Source of the DNA: Cladobotryum mycophilum
Lineage: Eukaryota > Ascomycota > Sordariomycetes > Hypocreales > Hypocreaceae
DNA: 64,000 bases
Assembly: GCA_036429605.1 (NCBI GenBank)
Contig: CM071590.1
Span: 1,302,001 to 1,366,000, forward strand
Reading direction: 5' to 3'
The notes under the pieces were generated by a model, which saw only the letters and a program-made list of their open reading frames with translations, ran no database searches and had not been told where the DNA came from. Each line of letters starts with the position of its first letter. Position 1 is the stretch's first letter. Both the position numbers and the translations under genes were made by a program. This document shows positions 46,520 through 57,393 of this stretch, one piece after another.

Positions 46520-46724
46520 TTTTTGAGTGTGGACGTGTGAACTGGATTTTGGAAGGATCATTTGTATAGGTTCCAATTTATTCAACGCTCGAAACAGTTG
46601 ATTGTAATTTCTCAAGCAACACCCGTCCAAGACTTTAATAGCGTCTAACTGCAAACCACACAAAATAAAGAGTAAACGTAATCTCGAGACGCACAGCTTC
46701 CTGTCTTTTTCTTGATCTCAAGAA

Positions 46725-47882
46725 TCACGACGATGTTGGAACAGCTTCAACGAAAAAAAGCATACTTGAAACCAACTCGTCATACCCCTGACTCCCATCA
46801 GTCGGCCAAGCCCTTACTTCAGCCCAGACTTTGATCTTTGTGATTCGCTTCTGTCCACCAAACAGAGAGTGGTGTTGGGCCAACAAATACGCAGGACCCG
46901 CGCCGTGTAATGTCCCCAGAAGCCCGTAGAATTGCTGTGCAGCAGGGCTGTTCTCGTCCGCGCCCTGATTTGTGTCCATAACAAAGTCGATGCCAGGATA
47001 CGTTGGAATCGAAGTTTTTCCAGCGAGGAGGAATGCCCTTCTCATCATGCCCTTGGTGTTGTCGTTTGCGACGTTGGATCTGAAGATGTATTTCAGCGTT
47101 CCGCCAGCGGCATATTTCTGCCACTGCAGGGCCACAACGTCGGACCACTTCTGAAGGCGAGGCACCTCATTGGGATCTGGGGCATGCCCAAGGTAACTAC
47201 CGAGCGAACTTGCCGGGCTCGTGTTGTACCCTGCCACTATTGAGCTATCTTGGCCATTAACGAGGTTCTGGAACGCGCCCAGGCTGTCCTAACCACCCCG
47301 AAAAGTCAGCATGTTGAGTATTTGACGTGATAGGCACGATGGCATATAGGATAAAAGCATAAAACGTACTTGTTGCTCAACACCTTCGTCATCAAGAAAG
47401 CTACGTTCGTGCATAAAACCGTGTATGGAATCATGGCTTGCAGTGATGCCGAGCTCATGATATGCCCCAGAAAGTGGCGCCTGCCATTCTCCCATCACGC
47501 TGTCTGGCATTGGTATCTCATCCCAGCCCCATCTTTCAAGGTCATCAAAAGTCCACGTGCTTTGAACAGCTCCAGGGTTTCTCATAAGACACCACAGCAT
47601 GCGGCCGGTCCGGACTCTGGCATCCCATGACGGAAAATCTGGGTCACCGACTGCCCTAACTAACCTTTGGTAGGTAATGTTCTTCTCAAGCTCTCGAGGT
47701 GGTAATTGGGGTTCCGAGTAGAGGGCCGGGATTGTTTCGGGGGCGGATGGTGGCAGGCCAAAAGAGGTAGAGATGCATAGAAATAGAAGGAACGTAAAAG
47801 GAACGATGAGTCTGTGTGGCCTGGCCCATCGATTGAGGCGTTGACTGTGCTCAATGCCCATGAACATCTTAAGGGGCAACAT
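46725..47882 (-). CDS. Secreted or membrane-anchored hypothetical protein
   Basis: Exons 47370-47882 and 46725-47288, intron of 81 nt (donor GTACGT, CTGAC branch, acceptor GGTTAG), 358 residues. Residues ~25-42 (LIVPFTFLLFLCISTSFG) are a signal peptide or anchor preceded by basic residues. The mature part is Trp-rich with an apparent compact fold: WTFDDLERWGWDEIPMPDSVMGEW, YHELGITASHDSIHGFMHERSF, and LGTLHGAGPAYLLAQHHSLFGG. No family recognised. MFMGIEHS (residue 6) is an alternative start. Confidence 0.78.
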
Positions 47883-48993
47883 ATTGAGGTGTCAAAGAAG
47901 CTACAGCTCTCGGGTCTGATAATCTCTTGAGTCTTCAGCGTCTGTGGCTACTGTTGGCTTCAAATGCTTGGACTCGGGGATGGAAAGAATGGAACATATA
48001 GCAAACGACTGAGGGAATTACAGCTTGCCCATGTTTGCATCGCCGTGTACTACGATGCCTTACCCAAACGTGAGGTTTGTACCGATACGAACGTTCTCAG
48101 GATACAATGTAAGTCGAATGCCGTCTTTCCCGGGTCTGATCCCTGTGTATTCCATATCGCAGCTGAATAAGGCTTGCAGATTCTTACAAACTTCATTCGA
48201 TTGGTGGTTTTTCTGTCAATTGTTCCCTATCCGTAGCGGCCTCGGACGTCTTTCGGTGCTGTTGGTTGTAGCAAGAAATATCTGGATCTTAATCCTAGTC
48301 CAATATTTGAAGCCTCGCGGCTATACGCTCGTGATACTACGCTGTTGGTTCTGCACACTCTATACAAATAACAGGGGTGGATATTATTGGCCCAGTCAGT
48401 CGGGTCGCTGACTGTGGGTTGGAAGTTTTGGTGTGCCTGTTTGGGAAGTCGCCGCAAGACAATCTCGGGATCCATACCTTAATTCAGGCCGGCTGGGGGC
48501 ATCAACTGCGTTCAAGATCCTGAATTCACGACGTATAACACCGTGAGCGCATTTTCGCCCCTGTAAGTTACATATACATAACTGCAGATGGTTGATTCGA
48601 GAACCAGTTGGTTGGCTCGCGAAGGAAGTATGCAACCTACACATGACCGTTATTCCGTGTGTCATAGGCTTGTAAACCCCGAGGCAGCCCATTTCGAGGT
48701 TGGAGTGTGTGTCTAGGGTCCACCATTTCAAATTGTTCCGTATGCAAGGCTCTTCTACAAACCGATAGTATGATGTTTGGGATGCCTCATGGCGACGCGG
48801 GCAAAGCGCAAATACGAGGGCTATGGAACGCCAACTTATTAATTTCTGGACTCTATGGGCCTGGTCATTTTGTGGGTCGGGAGATATGTTGAAGGTGTGG
48901 TCATTGGAACTGCATCCTACATATATCTCTGGCCTGGCACGTTGAAGACAAATCTCGATATCATCAGCTCAATTGTCCTGACCATCACCAGAC
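47883..48993. promoter_or_regulatory. Divergent intergenic region (secreted protein / chitinase)
   Basis: 1.1 kb carrying the promoters of two divergent genes for exported proteins. No further gene recognised. Confidence 0.4.
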
Positions 48994-51900
48994 ATGAAGC
49001 AACGCTCGGGAGGTTGGAACGCTTTCCTGGCTTTTGGGTGTATTGTCCTCATCATTCCCCTCTTATGGTCGTTGTCTCTCCTTGACATCTCTCGTTTCAA
49101 CTTATTCAACGTTCAAGAGCAGATCCACCGCCAAGAGCCATCCAGCAACTTCGATAAACATGGTACAATTCCGAATCCAGCCTCGTAAAGATATGAATAA
49201 CTAACATGGACCATGGTAGATTCACAATTGGCTCGTAGGAGCTCCAATAAGAGTCCTGTCCAGCAGAATCCCGCCATGCTAGGCATCGTACCGGCCAAAT
49301 CCCCTCCGCCACCGGGTGCTGAGCTATGCGATGTGGGTAAGCCATGCCCGGATGAAAGGTAGGCGAATCAGAGAATCTCTTCTCCCCCTTATGGCAGGCG
49401 CTGATTCTAAATAGCTGCTGTGGTATCTCAGGAACCTGCGGCTACGGTCCTGAGTTCTGCGGCTCCGGTAACTGTACCTCCAACTGCGATGCCACGGCCA
49501 TGTGCGGTATCTATAGTGCCAACGGCAACGCCTCATGCGGCATGAACCTCTGTTGTTCATCAGCCGGGTGGTGTGGGGTAAGAATGAGTGCCCCTTTCAA
49601 GTCCCTGAAACATGACTGATGGAACTCACAGACAACATCCAACTATTGCATCAACGCCGACCCGGGCAGCAGCACACTGCCGTGCCAGAAGGGCTATGGT
49701 TTGTGCGAAATTGTCCCGGCGCCTGTTTGCGCAACGAGCAAAGACACGACAGCCGGCCGTCAGATCGGTTATTACCAGGCGGCCAACGTGTACAGCAGGC
49801 TGTGCAACCGCATTTCCCCGTCGCAAATCGTGACGACTGGCTACACGCATCTATACTTTGCCTTTGCGTCCATCGATCCTCACACGTTCCAAGTCACACC
49901 AACCGAGTCCGAAGATGTCAAGCTGTATACCGAGTTCACGGCGCTGCAGGGCCATGGTCTCGAGACGTGGATAGCCATCGGTGGGTTTGACTTTAGCGAC
50001 AACGACACGGCGACACATTCTACATGGTTAGTGAGAGGTAGAGCATCAATGGCATGAATTTAGATACTGACGGTATGTAGGAGTGTCATGACTAGCACGA
50101 AGGAGAACCGTGCAGCATTCATCAGCTCTACGATTACATTCATGGGGAAGTACAAGTTCCAAGGGGTGAGTAAATTCTTCCGTCTGAGACGTTGATCAAG
50201 TCCTCAGTTTTATTCTATCTCAAGACTAACTTGGCAACAGGTAGATCTTGACTGGGAATACCCCGGTGCCTCAGACCGAGGCGGCGGCCCCAAAGACACT
50301 CAAAACTTCGTGCTGCTAGTCCAGGAGATGCATGCGGCATTCAAGGGTCAGTACGGCCTAAGTCTCACCTTGGCTCCCGACTATTGGTACCTCCGAAACT
50401 TCGACGCCATCGCTATGCAGCCATACGTCAGCTGGTTCGGGTTCATGGCATACGGTTAGTAATACTCTAGCCAAGAACCCTTTTATAGATAAGCATCTCT
50501 AACATACTAGACCTTCACGGCTATTGGGACGGCTCGAATCCGAACCTAGGGCCCATTGTGCGCAGCCAGACGGACATCCGCAGCATAGCCAATGACACAG
50601 CACCACTGTGGTTCGACGGCCTGGATCCAGGCAAGATCAACTTTGGCTTGGCCTTGTACGGCCGTGGCTACACGCTGGCAGAACCCAACTGCAAGGCGCT
50701 TGGCTGCCCATTTTCTGGCCCTTCCAAACCCGGCCAGTGTACTGACACGGCAGGCGTGCTCTCGCTGCTGGAGATCGAGCAGGTGATTGCGGAATACAAT
50801 CTCAAACCGACGTAAGTTGAGGGTCTCAAGTCGAGACATCAAGTCTAACGTTCTTTCCAGTCTGCTCGAGGAATCCATGATAATGCAAATCACCTGGCTC
50901 GATCAGTGGATTGGCTATGATAACGAGGAAACGTTTGCGCTGAAGAAGGCGTGGGCAAACGGCCAGTGCTTTGGAGGCACTATGTACTGGAGCGTTGACT
51001 TTAACTCGGGTGTTGGCAGGTGAGTATCGCAGAATCTGTATGCACGATAGGTGACCGCTCCTCGCTAACGCAATACCAACAGCGGCAACAACCCAAACAA
51101 AACTGTGACGACCGACGGCTCGTGTGGGTTGCAGCACAACAACACCATATGTGGTGATTGGCCGGCTGGTAACTGCTGTTCTGCCTCAGGCTATTGCGGC
51201 AAAACACCTGCTCACTGTGGAAATGTATGTGGCCGCCATATCCTCAGCCCCTGTGTTTTAAGGCATGCTTGATATTGACATTCAGCAGGGATGCCAATCT
51301 GGGGACTGCATCACTGGCGGACAATCAACGGACGGCACATGCGGTGCGCAGTGGAACAACGCATTCTGCGGAAACTTTACCGCTGGTAAGTCATCCTTGA
51401 AGTCATCTCTATGTTCATAGCTGATGGCCTGCAGGAAGCTGTTGCTCTGAAGCAGGATATTGTGGCAGCGGAGAGGCATACTGTTCCCTAGGTAAATGCC
51501 AGTCAGGCCCCTGCGGCAATGGCTCCGGCATCATCTACCCACCCCCGAGCATTTGGTCGAGCCCCGAACCTGCCATCGGCTGTTATCCTCCCTGCACAGT
51601 TGTACTCCCGCCGCTGCTCCTCCCTACGCCCGTAACTGTGAAGTGGCCACCCATTACTACGTCGCTCTGGTCCCTATCGGGCACTGTGACCACCATTATC
51701 ACGACAATTGTCACTATACCTGTCTTTACAACGGATACCATCTCTTTCTGGTACTTTACCGTCGGCACAAACGACGGTCTCACGGGTACTATCGAACCTC
51801 AGCAGAGTGTCGTGCCGCCCGCATTCACACTGACGCTTTCGAGCGGTCAGGCGAGCATGTCGCCTACCGAGGGCAAGTCTACAAGTGACGGTACACCCTT

Positions 51901-53325
51901 GCTCACCACTGGCTGGGCCTCGCCGTCTTGGTACACGGGGGCTCCTCACACGTCCTCACCTTCCAGCCCATGCCAACCGTCTCCATCAGCTTTCCCTTCC
52001 CGCAGCAGACCGGCACACAGGCGACCACAACCACAAGCATTATCGGCGGTGGCGGTGGTGGTGGTGGCGGCACCACATCAACCCCAACTTCAACCGGGCT
52101 CATCACATCGTCCAAGTCTTTGTCCTTCTCCCAGACATCCCCTGATAGCCACGACAGCGGGTGCAAGACGCATTGCGGCGTCATCGACTGCCGCTTTGGA
52201 TGCGGTGGCGGCTGTGGTCTCTTCGGCTGTGGTGGTGGTTGCGGTCTCTTTGGCTGTGGCGGCGGCTGTGGTCTTTTTGGCTGTACCGGTAGTATGTTTT
52301 CTCTCTCCCCCTATTTTGTATCTGGTCATCAGCTAACAGTCTTTACAGTCGGTGGAGGCGGCGGTGGTGGCGGCGGCGGCGGGCCTGGAAAGTGCTCAAC
52401 ATGTACAGAGCCCAAAACTTCTACCAGCAGCTGCGAAACAAAGACATCCACAAGCTACTGGGTCTCCTGTTTATCCTCCTCTTGCACCACAACGAAGACT
52501 GAAGTGATTACTGGATGCACTGTCACGGGAAGCGCCACAACTACAACAGGCAATTCCTGCCCCTTGCCGACCTATGATGCCTCGCTGGAAGACATGGGTG
52601 ATCCCCTCCCTGCTGGCGTAAGCTTCACATCCACCACCACCAGCATTCCCGAGTCCGTCGTCTTCCACGGCTCGACCTATACTGTCTCTGATGGTTCCAT
52701 CGTCGTGGGAGGCTCAGCGGTCAGCGTGGTTGCTGTCACTGCCAAAACAGTTGTCACCATTGACGGCGCCGCCGCCACTGTCTTCCCTGGGCTCACAGGG
52801 GTGGTGCCCATGTATAACAATCTCACGGCGCTGGGCTTCAGGCCTTCAACCACCACCAAGGAGATGCCCACAACAGCCACCACCATCATCACTACCTCGA
52901 CATCTCGACCGTCACCGACCTCATCAAGCAGCCCACCACCCCCACCCAAACCTTCCAACTACGTACTCTTCAATCTCGAAGAGGACATGATAGGGCATGC
53001 CCAGCCCATCTATCAGCATTTCTGGGTAACCTTTGACTGGACGGTGGGCGATAAACCCGTCAACCTCTGTGGAACGAATCCCACCTCGACAACCCAGACG
53101 ACGACCACAGCGAACAATCCAGATTACCCAGACGGCAAGATTGGGTCATTCACCGCACACGGAGTCAAGGGATGCGTGTATAGCGGTGGTAGCCACACTA
53201 CCATTGGGAAAATGACATGTCCGGGAGTCACGGGCATTATGTGTAGAAAGAGCCCTCAGTACAATCAAAAATTTTGTCAGCAGTATGGGACCACGGTCGT
53301 CCCAGTGCTGGAATGCTATTGGTAA
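48994..53325 (+). CDS. GH18 subgroup C-type chitinase with CBM18 modules (12 exons, one frame break)
   Basis: Exons 48994-49162, 49220-49358, 49415-49577, 49632-50026, 50081-50165, 50241-50454, 50511-50811, 50861-51019, 51083-51224, 51289-51385, 51435-52288 and 52349-53325. All introns are 49-75 nt; about 1,231 residues after one added base in the G5 run 51937-51941. The N-terminus is an uncleaved-looking anchor (LAFGCIVLIIPLLWSLSLL). Then come a Cys-rich CBM18-like pair (PCPDE..CCGISGTCGYG; CGMNLCCSSAGWCG), the GH18 barrel (~190-490) with catalytic Glu in VDLDWEYPG, and two more CBM18 modules (NCCSASGYCG; SCCSEAGYCG). After these lie a Thr/Pro linker, three GGGCGLFGC repeats, a Gly tract and a Cys-containing C-terminal domain. 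Related enzymes are likened to yeast killer-toxin chitinases and are induced in fungal-fungal contact. The usual first Asp of DGxDxDxE is Gln here. Confidence 0.9.
52195..52284 (+). repeat. Tandem coding repeat GGGCGLFGC x3
   Basis: Three consecutive 27-bp units in exon 11 of the chitinase, each encoding Gly-Gly-Gly-Cys-Gly-Leu-Phe-Gly-Cys, with synonymous differences. Confidence 0.85.
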
Positions 53326-54577
53326 TGTGCGGCTTTCTTGTGATGCTTTCGAGTATCGGATCTTTGCAGGATGGGATTTAGGAGTTGTAGACTTGAGATT
53401 TCCATATTAACTCATCTCTTAATTGACATGTTACATGTCCCTTTGTGATAGGTGAGAATGTATATCCGATGAACAAGGTGTTAAGGCTATAAAATATATT
53501 GGATGTGATTTGTTTTCGTATGTCCTTCTTTAGTACCCCTGATTTTCCGATCATCTACCTACACATCGCTTAGTATCTCTTTTTACTCTATAAAAGGCAT
53601 AATAAACCCATCTTAAAGACTGATAGAAAGTATGACTTTGTCATAAGGCAACTGCCGCTCTGAGATGATTAAAGTCTTGCTAAGGCTGGATACCAATGTC
53701 TCTCCTTTTTTACTTCATTAGCTTCGCTTCTGGAATCGCAATGACATTGGGGTTCATGGTTACTAGAAAACGAAACGAAGCATGGATACTAGGTACATAA
53801 AAATACAAGGCTATGAAGAGCAGGGGTGCATGACCAGACCCAAACCGGACCATGAACTTGTACTCCGTACCACGCTTCTCTTGTTGTCGTGTAAGCGATC
53901 ACTAAATTCCAAGGAATTATCCCTGCTCTAATAGCACCCCCTTCCCCAGCTGGTCATGTCGTGTCACATCACCGATATAAACAATGCATATATGTCTTGT
54001 TTCTTATCTCTCTCTGTGTGACTATTGTCTCATAAACTGGTAAAAATATTAGTAATATCGCGAACCAGTTCAACTAGTTATTTTCTTATCTGAGTAAGAT
54101 CGGGTTTACTAATGGATCTCGCATGTGAGTCAACCATATTTGATGTACGTAATTGTCTGCGAGTGACTAAAAGTGGGACATACAAGGATCAAATCCAGAG
54201 TGAGGATTTCTGACCTGCTCCTGTGCCGCTGCGGGCCGTCTACTATCGGGGAGATTGTCTAATGTTGCCGTGATGCAAGTGGGCAAGACTAAACAGCCTC
54301 TAGATGTGTCACACTTACTTGCATTAACACACAACAGGCAGTAAAGACGCCCGTACCTTGTCTAAGGCATCAACAAATAGATTCGAATAGTAATTTTCGC
54401 CGATGGTTTCTTGGGCCGGAGAAAAGCAGAGGGCGCAATGGACTAACTATTCAAGAAGATGCCTTTCACCACGGGGATCTGCAAATATCATTTCCATTGT
54501 TGGTCGTCAATCAGTATCCTATTCTCTTCCACCAAACATCAAGTAATCCACCTCAAGAAGCTATCAATCTTGGTACA
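53326..54577. other. Gene-free region
   Basis: 1.25 kb, AT-rich. 3' UTR of the chitinase on the left and the cyclase promoter on the right. Nothing else recognised. Confidence 0.4.
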
Positions 54578-56965
54578 ATGATAGCAGAAACTAAGAAAGC
54601 GGATATGCCGGCTCGCCCTCGAGCTCAGACGGATGGTAACACCGTGAATACCCAAGATGCTTTTCCCAGAACGCCCAAATTAAGTAAATCAACCGACCAC
54701 AGGAGATGGCGAATGAAGGACGACGATGCCCGTCAAACATGGCATTATTTGGAAGATGATGCCTCTCTAGAGCAGTGGCCGCAAAGCTACGCCGACAAAT
54801 GGTCTCTGGGCCTTCCCACAGTGAGTCTCGATGTGGTCTCGTCGTACGTATCGATATCTTTTTAATGATCCATTAGGGCCTTCCATCACTTCCAAGAGCT
54901 GAAACCGCTTTAGATGCCACCAAGAATGGCCTCACATTCATTGAGAAGATTCAGCTCCCCTCTGGACACTGGGCTGGTGAATGTTCCGGCCCCATGCTGT
55001 TCAACGCCGGCTTCATTATTGCGTGGTATGTCACCAAAACGCCTATTCCAGACGCGGTTGCCACGGAGATCAAAAACTACCTCCTCTCGCGAACAAACAC
55101 CGAGGACGGCGGCTGGGGCATACACAGCACCGGCTCCAGCATGGTCTTTACCACAGCTCTCAATTATACAACCCTTCGTCTTCTTGGTGTCGAGGCTGAT
55201 GAGCCGAGAATGACCAAAGCACGGCGCTTTATCCATGCGCATGGCGGAGCCCTAAATGCATCTTTATGGACCAAGTTTTGGCTCTCTGTTCTTGGAGTCA
55301 TGGAGTGGGACGTGGTCAATCCTCTCCTCCCGGAGTTGTGGCTCTTGCCTGAATGGCTACCCTTTCACCCCTCTCGATTTTACTGCGAGATTAGAGCCGT
55401 CTTGTTGGCCGTTGGCTATCTCTATTCTAGACGATGGAGTTGCGAGGAGACGAAGCTCACAAGAGAACTGAAAAAGGAACTATTCGTTCAACCTCATAGT
55501 CAAATTAAATGGTCCATGCATCGAAATAGTATTGCCGCGATCGACAATCTTCATCCCAGGTCGTGGATTTTCAACATTATCACGTGGCTGTTGATCAACG
55601 TCTATATGCGATTCTTCAGAACCGATGCCATGAAAGCGAAGGCGGAAGCCCGCGTCAGCGAAATCATCAGCATGGATGACAACAACACAGATTACTCCGG
55701 AATCGCGGCTACCAATGCACCTATGAATACGGTTGTGTGTCTAGCTCGAGATGGACCTAATTCGTACACTGTCAAGCGACATCTCGAAAGACTGCAGCAA
55801 TTTATGTGGATGACGAAGGACGGCATGAATCTGAACAGTACCAACGGTGGCCAGACGTGGGACACCAACTTCATGATGCTTGGAGTAATCGAGTCCGGCC
55901 TTCACACGGACGAGAGATGGAAGCCTATGATGAACAGAGCTCTTGGCTTCCTGGATAGACACCAGATCCGCGAGGACTGCGAATACTCGGACAGGTGTTA
56001 CCGACAGCGCCGAAAGGGCGGATGGACTTTTAGTAACAAGGACCAGGGTTATGCCGTGAGCGACTGCACGGCCGAGGCTCTCAAAGCGGTCATTATGCTC
56101 CAGAAGAGCGGGCACTACCCGCAAGCTCTTGACGATCAAAGGATCTTTGACGCCGTCGACACAATACTTCCGTATCAAAATTCCACCGGCGGTGTCTCCG
56201 CGTTTGAAGCTCGGCGTGGGGGCGAGTACCTGGAAATGCTCAATGCCTCCGAGGTGTTGGGCCGGTTTGTGGTCGAGTATGACTACCCGGAGTGTACGAC
56301 GTCTTGCGTCACGGCTTTGTCCCTTTTCCAAAAGTACTGGCCAGAGTACCGCACGAAGGATATACAAACATTCATCGACCGGGCAGTGAAGTGGATCAAG
56401 AATGACCAACGAGAGGATGGGAGTTGGTATGGCAGCTGGGGTATCTGCTTTACCTATGCAACCATGTTTGCTTTGGAGAGCATGGCAGGAATAGGGGAAA
56501 CGTACGCAAACAGCCAAACGGCAAGGAAAGGTTGCGACTTCTTGATATCCAAGCAAAGGGGGACGGTGGGTGGTCTGAGAGCATGAAGGTGAGTTGCCCC
56601 CTCCTCCGCGTGAACTGATCACTCAATGAACCGTTCATTGATCCCCTGTCACTAACACCCGCGCATAGGCCTGCGAAACTAGAGAATATCACGAGGATCC
56701 GTTGGGATCACTGGTTGTCCAAACCGCCTGGGCTTTGATTGCTCTGATGGAGGCTGGATATCCTAATGCGGAACACCTCAAAAAGGGCATCCAACTTATG
56801 ATAAGCCGACAGCAGAACAACGGCGAGTGGTTGCACGAGGCCATCGAAGGAGTTTTCCATGACTTTTGCACATTTTCTTATCCCAGCTATAAATTTTCTT
56901 TTACGATAAAAGCTCTTGGAATGTTTGCGAAGAGATATCCTGACGAAATAATCGGGCTCCGTTGA
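54578..56965 (+). CDS. Oxidosqualene cyclase (lanosterol/protostadienol synthase type; one frame break)
   Basis: Exons 54578-54820, 54877-56588 and 56669-56965 (introns 56 and 80 nt), 750 residues after one added base in the G5 run 56558-56562. The start is the ATG at 54578 (MIAETKK). Motifs: WHYLEDD near the N-terminus, TKTPIPDAVATEIKNYL, QW motifs (DGGWGIHS, DGSWYGSWGICF, DGGWSES) and the DCTAE catalytic motif in VSDCTAEALKA, which separates oxidosqualene cyclases from bacterial squalene-hopene cyclases. The break sits inside the QW motif and leaves DGGWSESMK in another frame. The enzyme cyclises 2,3-oxidosqualene to a sterol or triterpene skeleton on ER or lipid-droplet membranes. No P450, acyltransferase or dehydrogenase cluster genes flank it, which favours a sterol role, but a triterpenoid role is not excluded. 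Confidence 0.9.
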
Positions 56966-57393
56966 GGTAGGAACTGGACTGATCAAAGCGATTTAAATAA
57001 ATAACAATAAAACTCATACAGTAACCCATTTCCGGCACTCGTACTCACGTTCTGTATTTTTGTTTACCATATCATTTTTTATTCTTATGCATAAGGGCAT
57101 AGTCTGTGTTACAGCAAACAGTTGGATGTAGCAAACATGGCGCGGTAGCCTCATGTAACTACTCAAGGTTGTCAAGTGTCCCGTGCTTGAATGAGGAGCA
57201 GATAACTAGTTCTAACACTGATGTTATGATTCATAACAAATTATGCTATTTAAATCATGTGCGGCTTGGGTAACATGACTTTTAAGTGAGCATCGTCCTC
57301 GCCCTGTATCCTTTACTCTCATGTCACTCACCTTTTTACTTGAACCCATTCAAGCTTTTTCGTTCAGGACTGTTCCTCTCTCATTATTTTAAA

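Noticed and set aside
55741..56622. 293-codon minus-strand open frame opposite the cyclase
   Set aside because: Overlaps conserved cyclase codons, has no motif of its own and no splice support.
54578..57000. Triterpenoid biosynthetic gene cluster around the oxidosqualene cyclase
   Set aside because: No P450, acyltransferase or dehydrogenase gene within reach; neighbours are a chitinase and a pseudogene.
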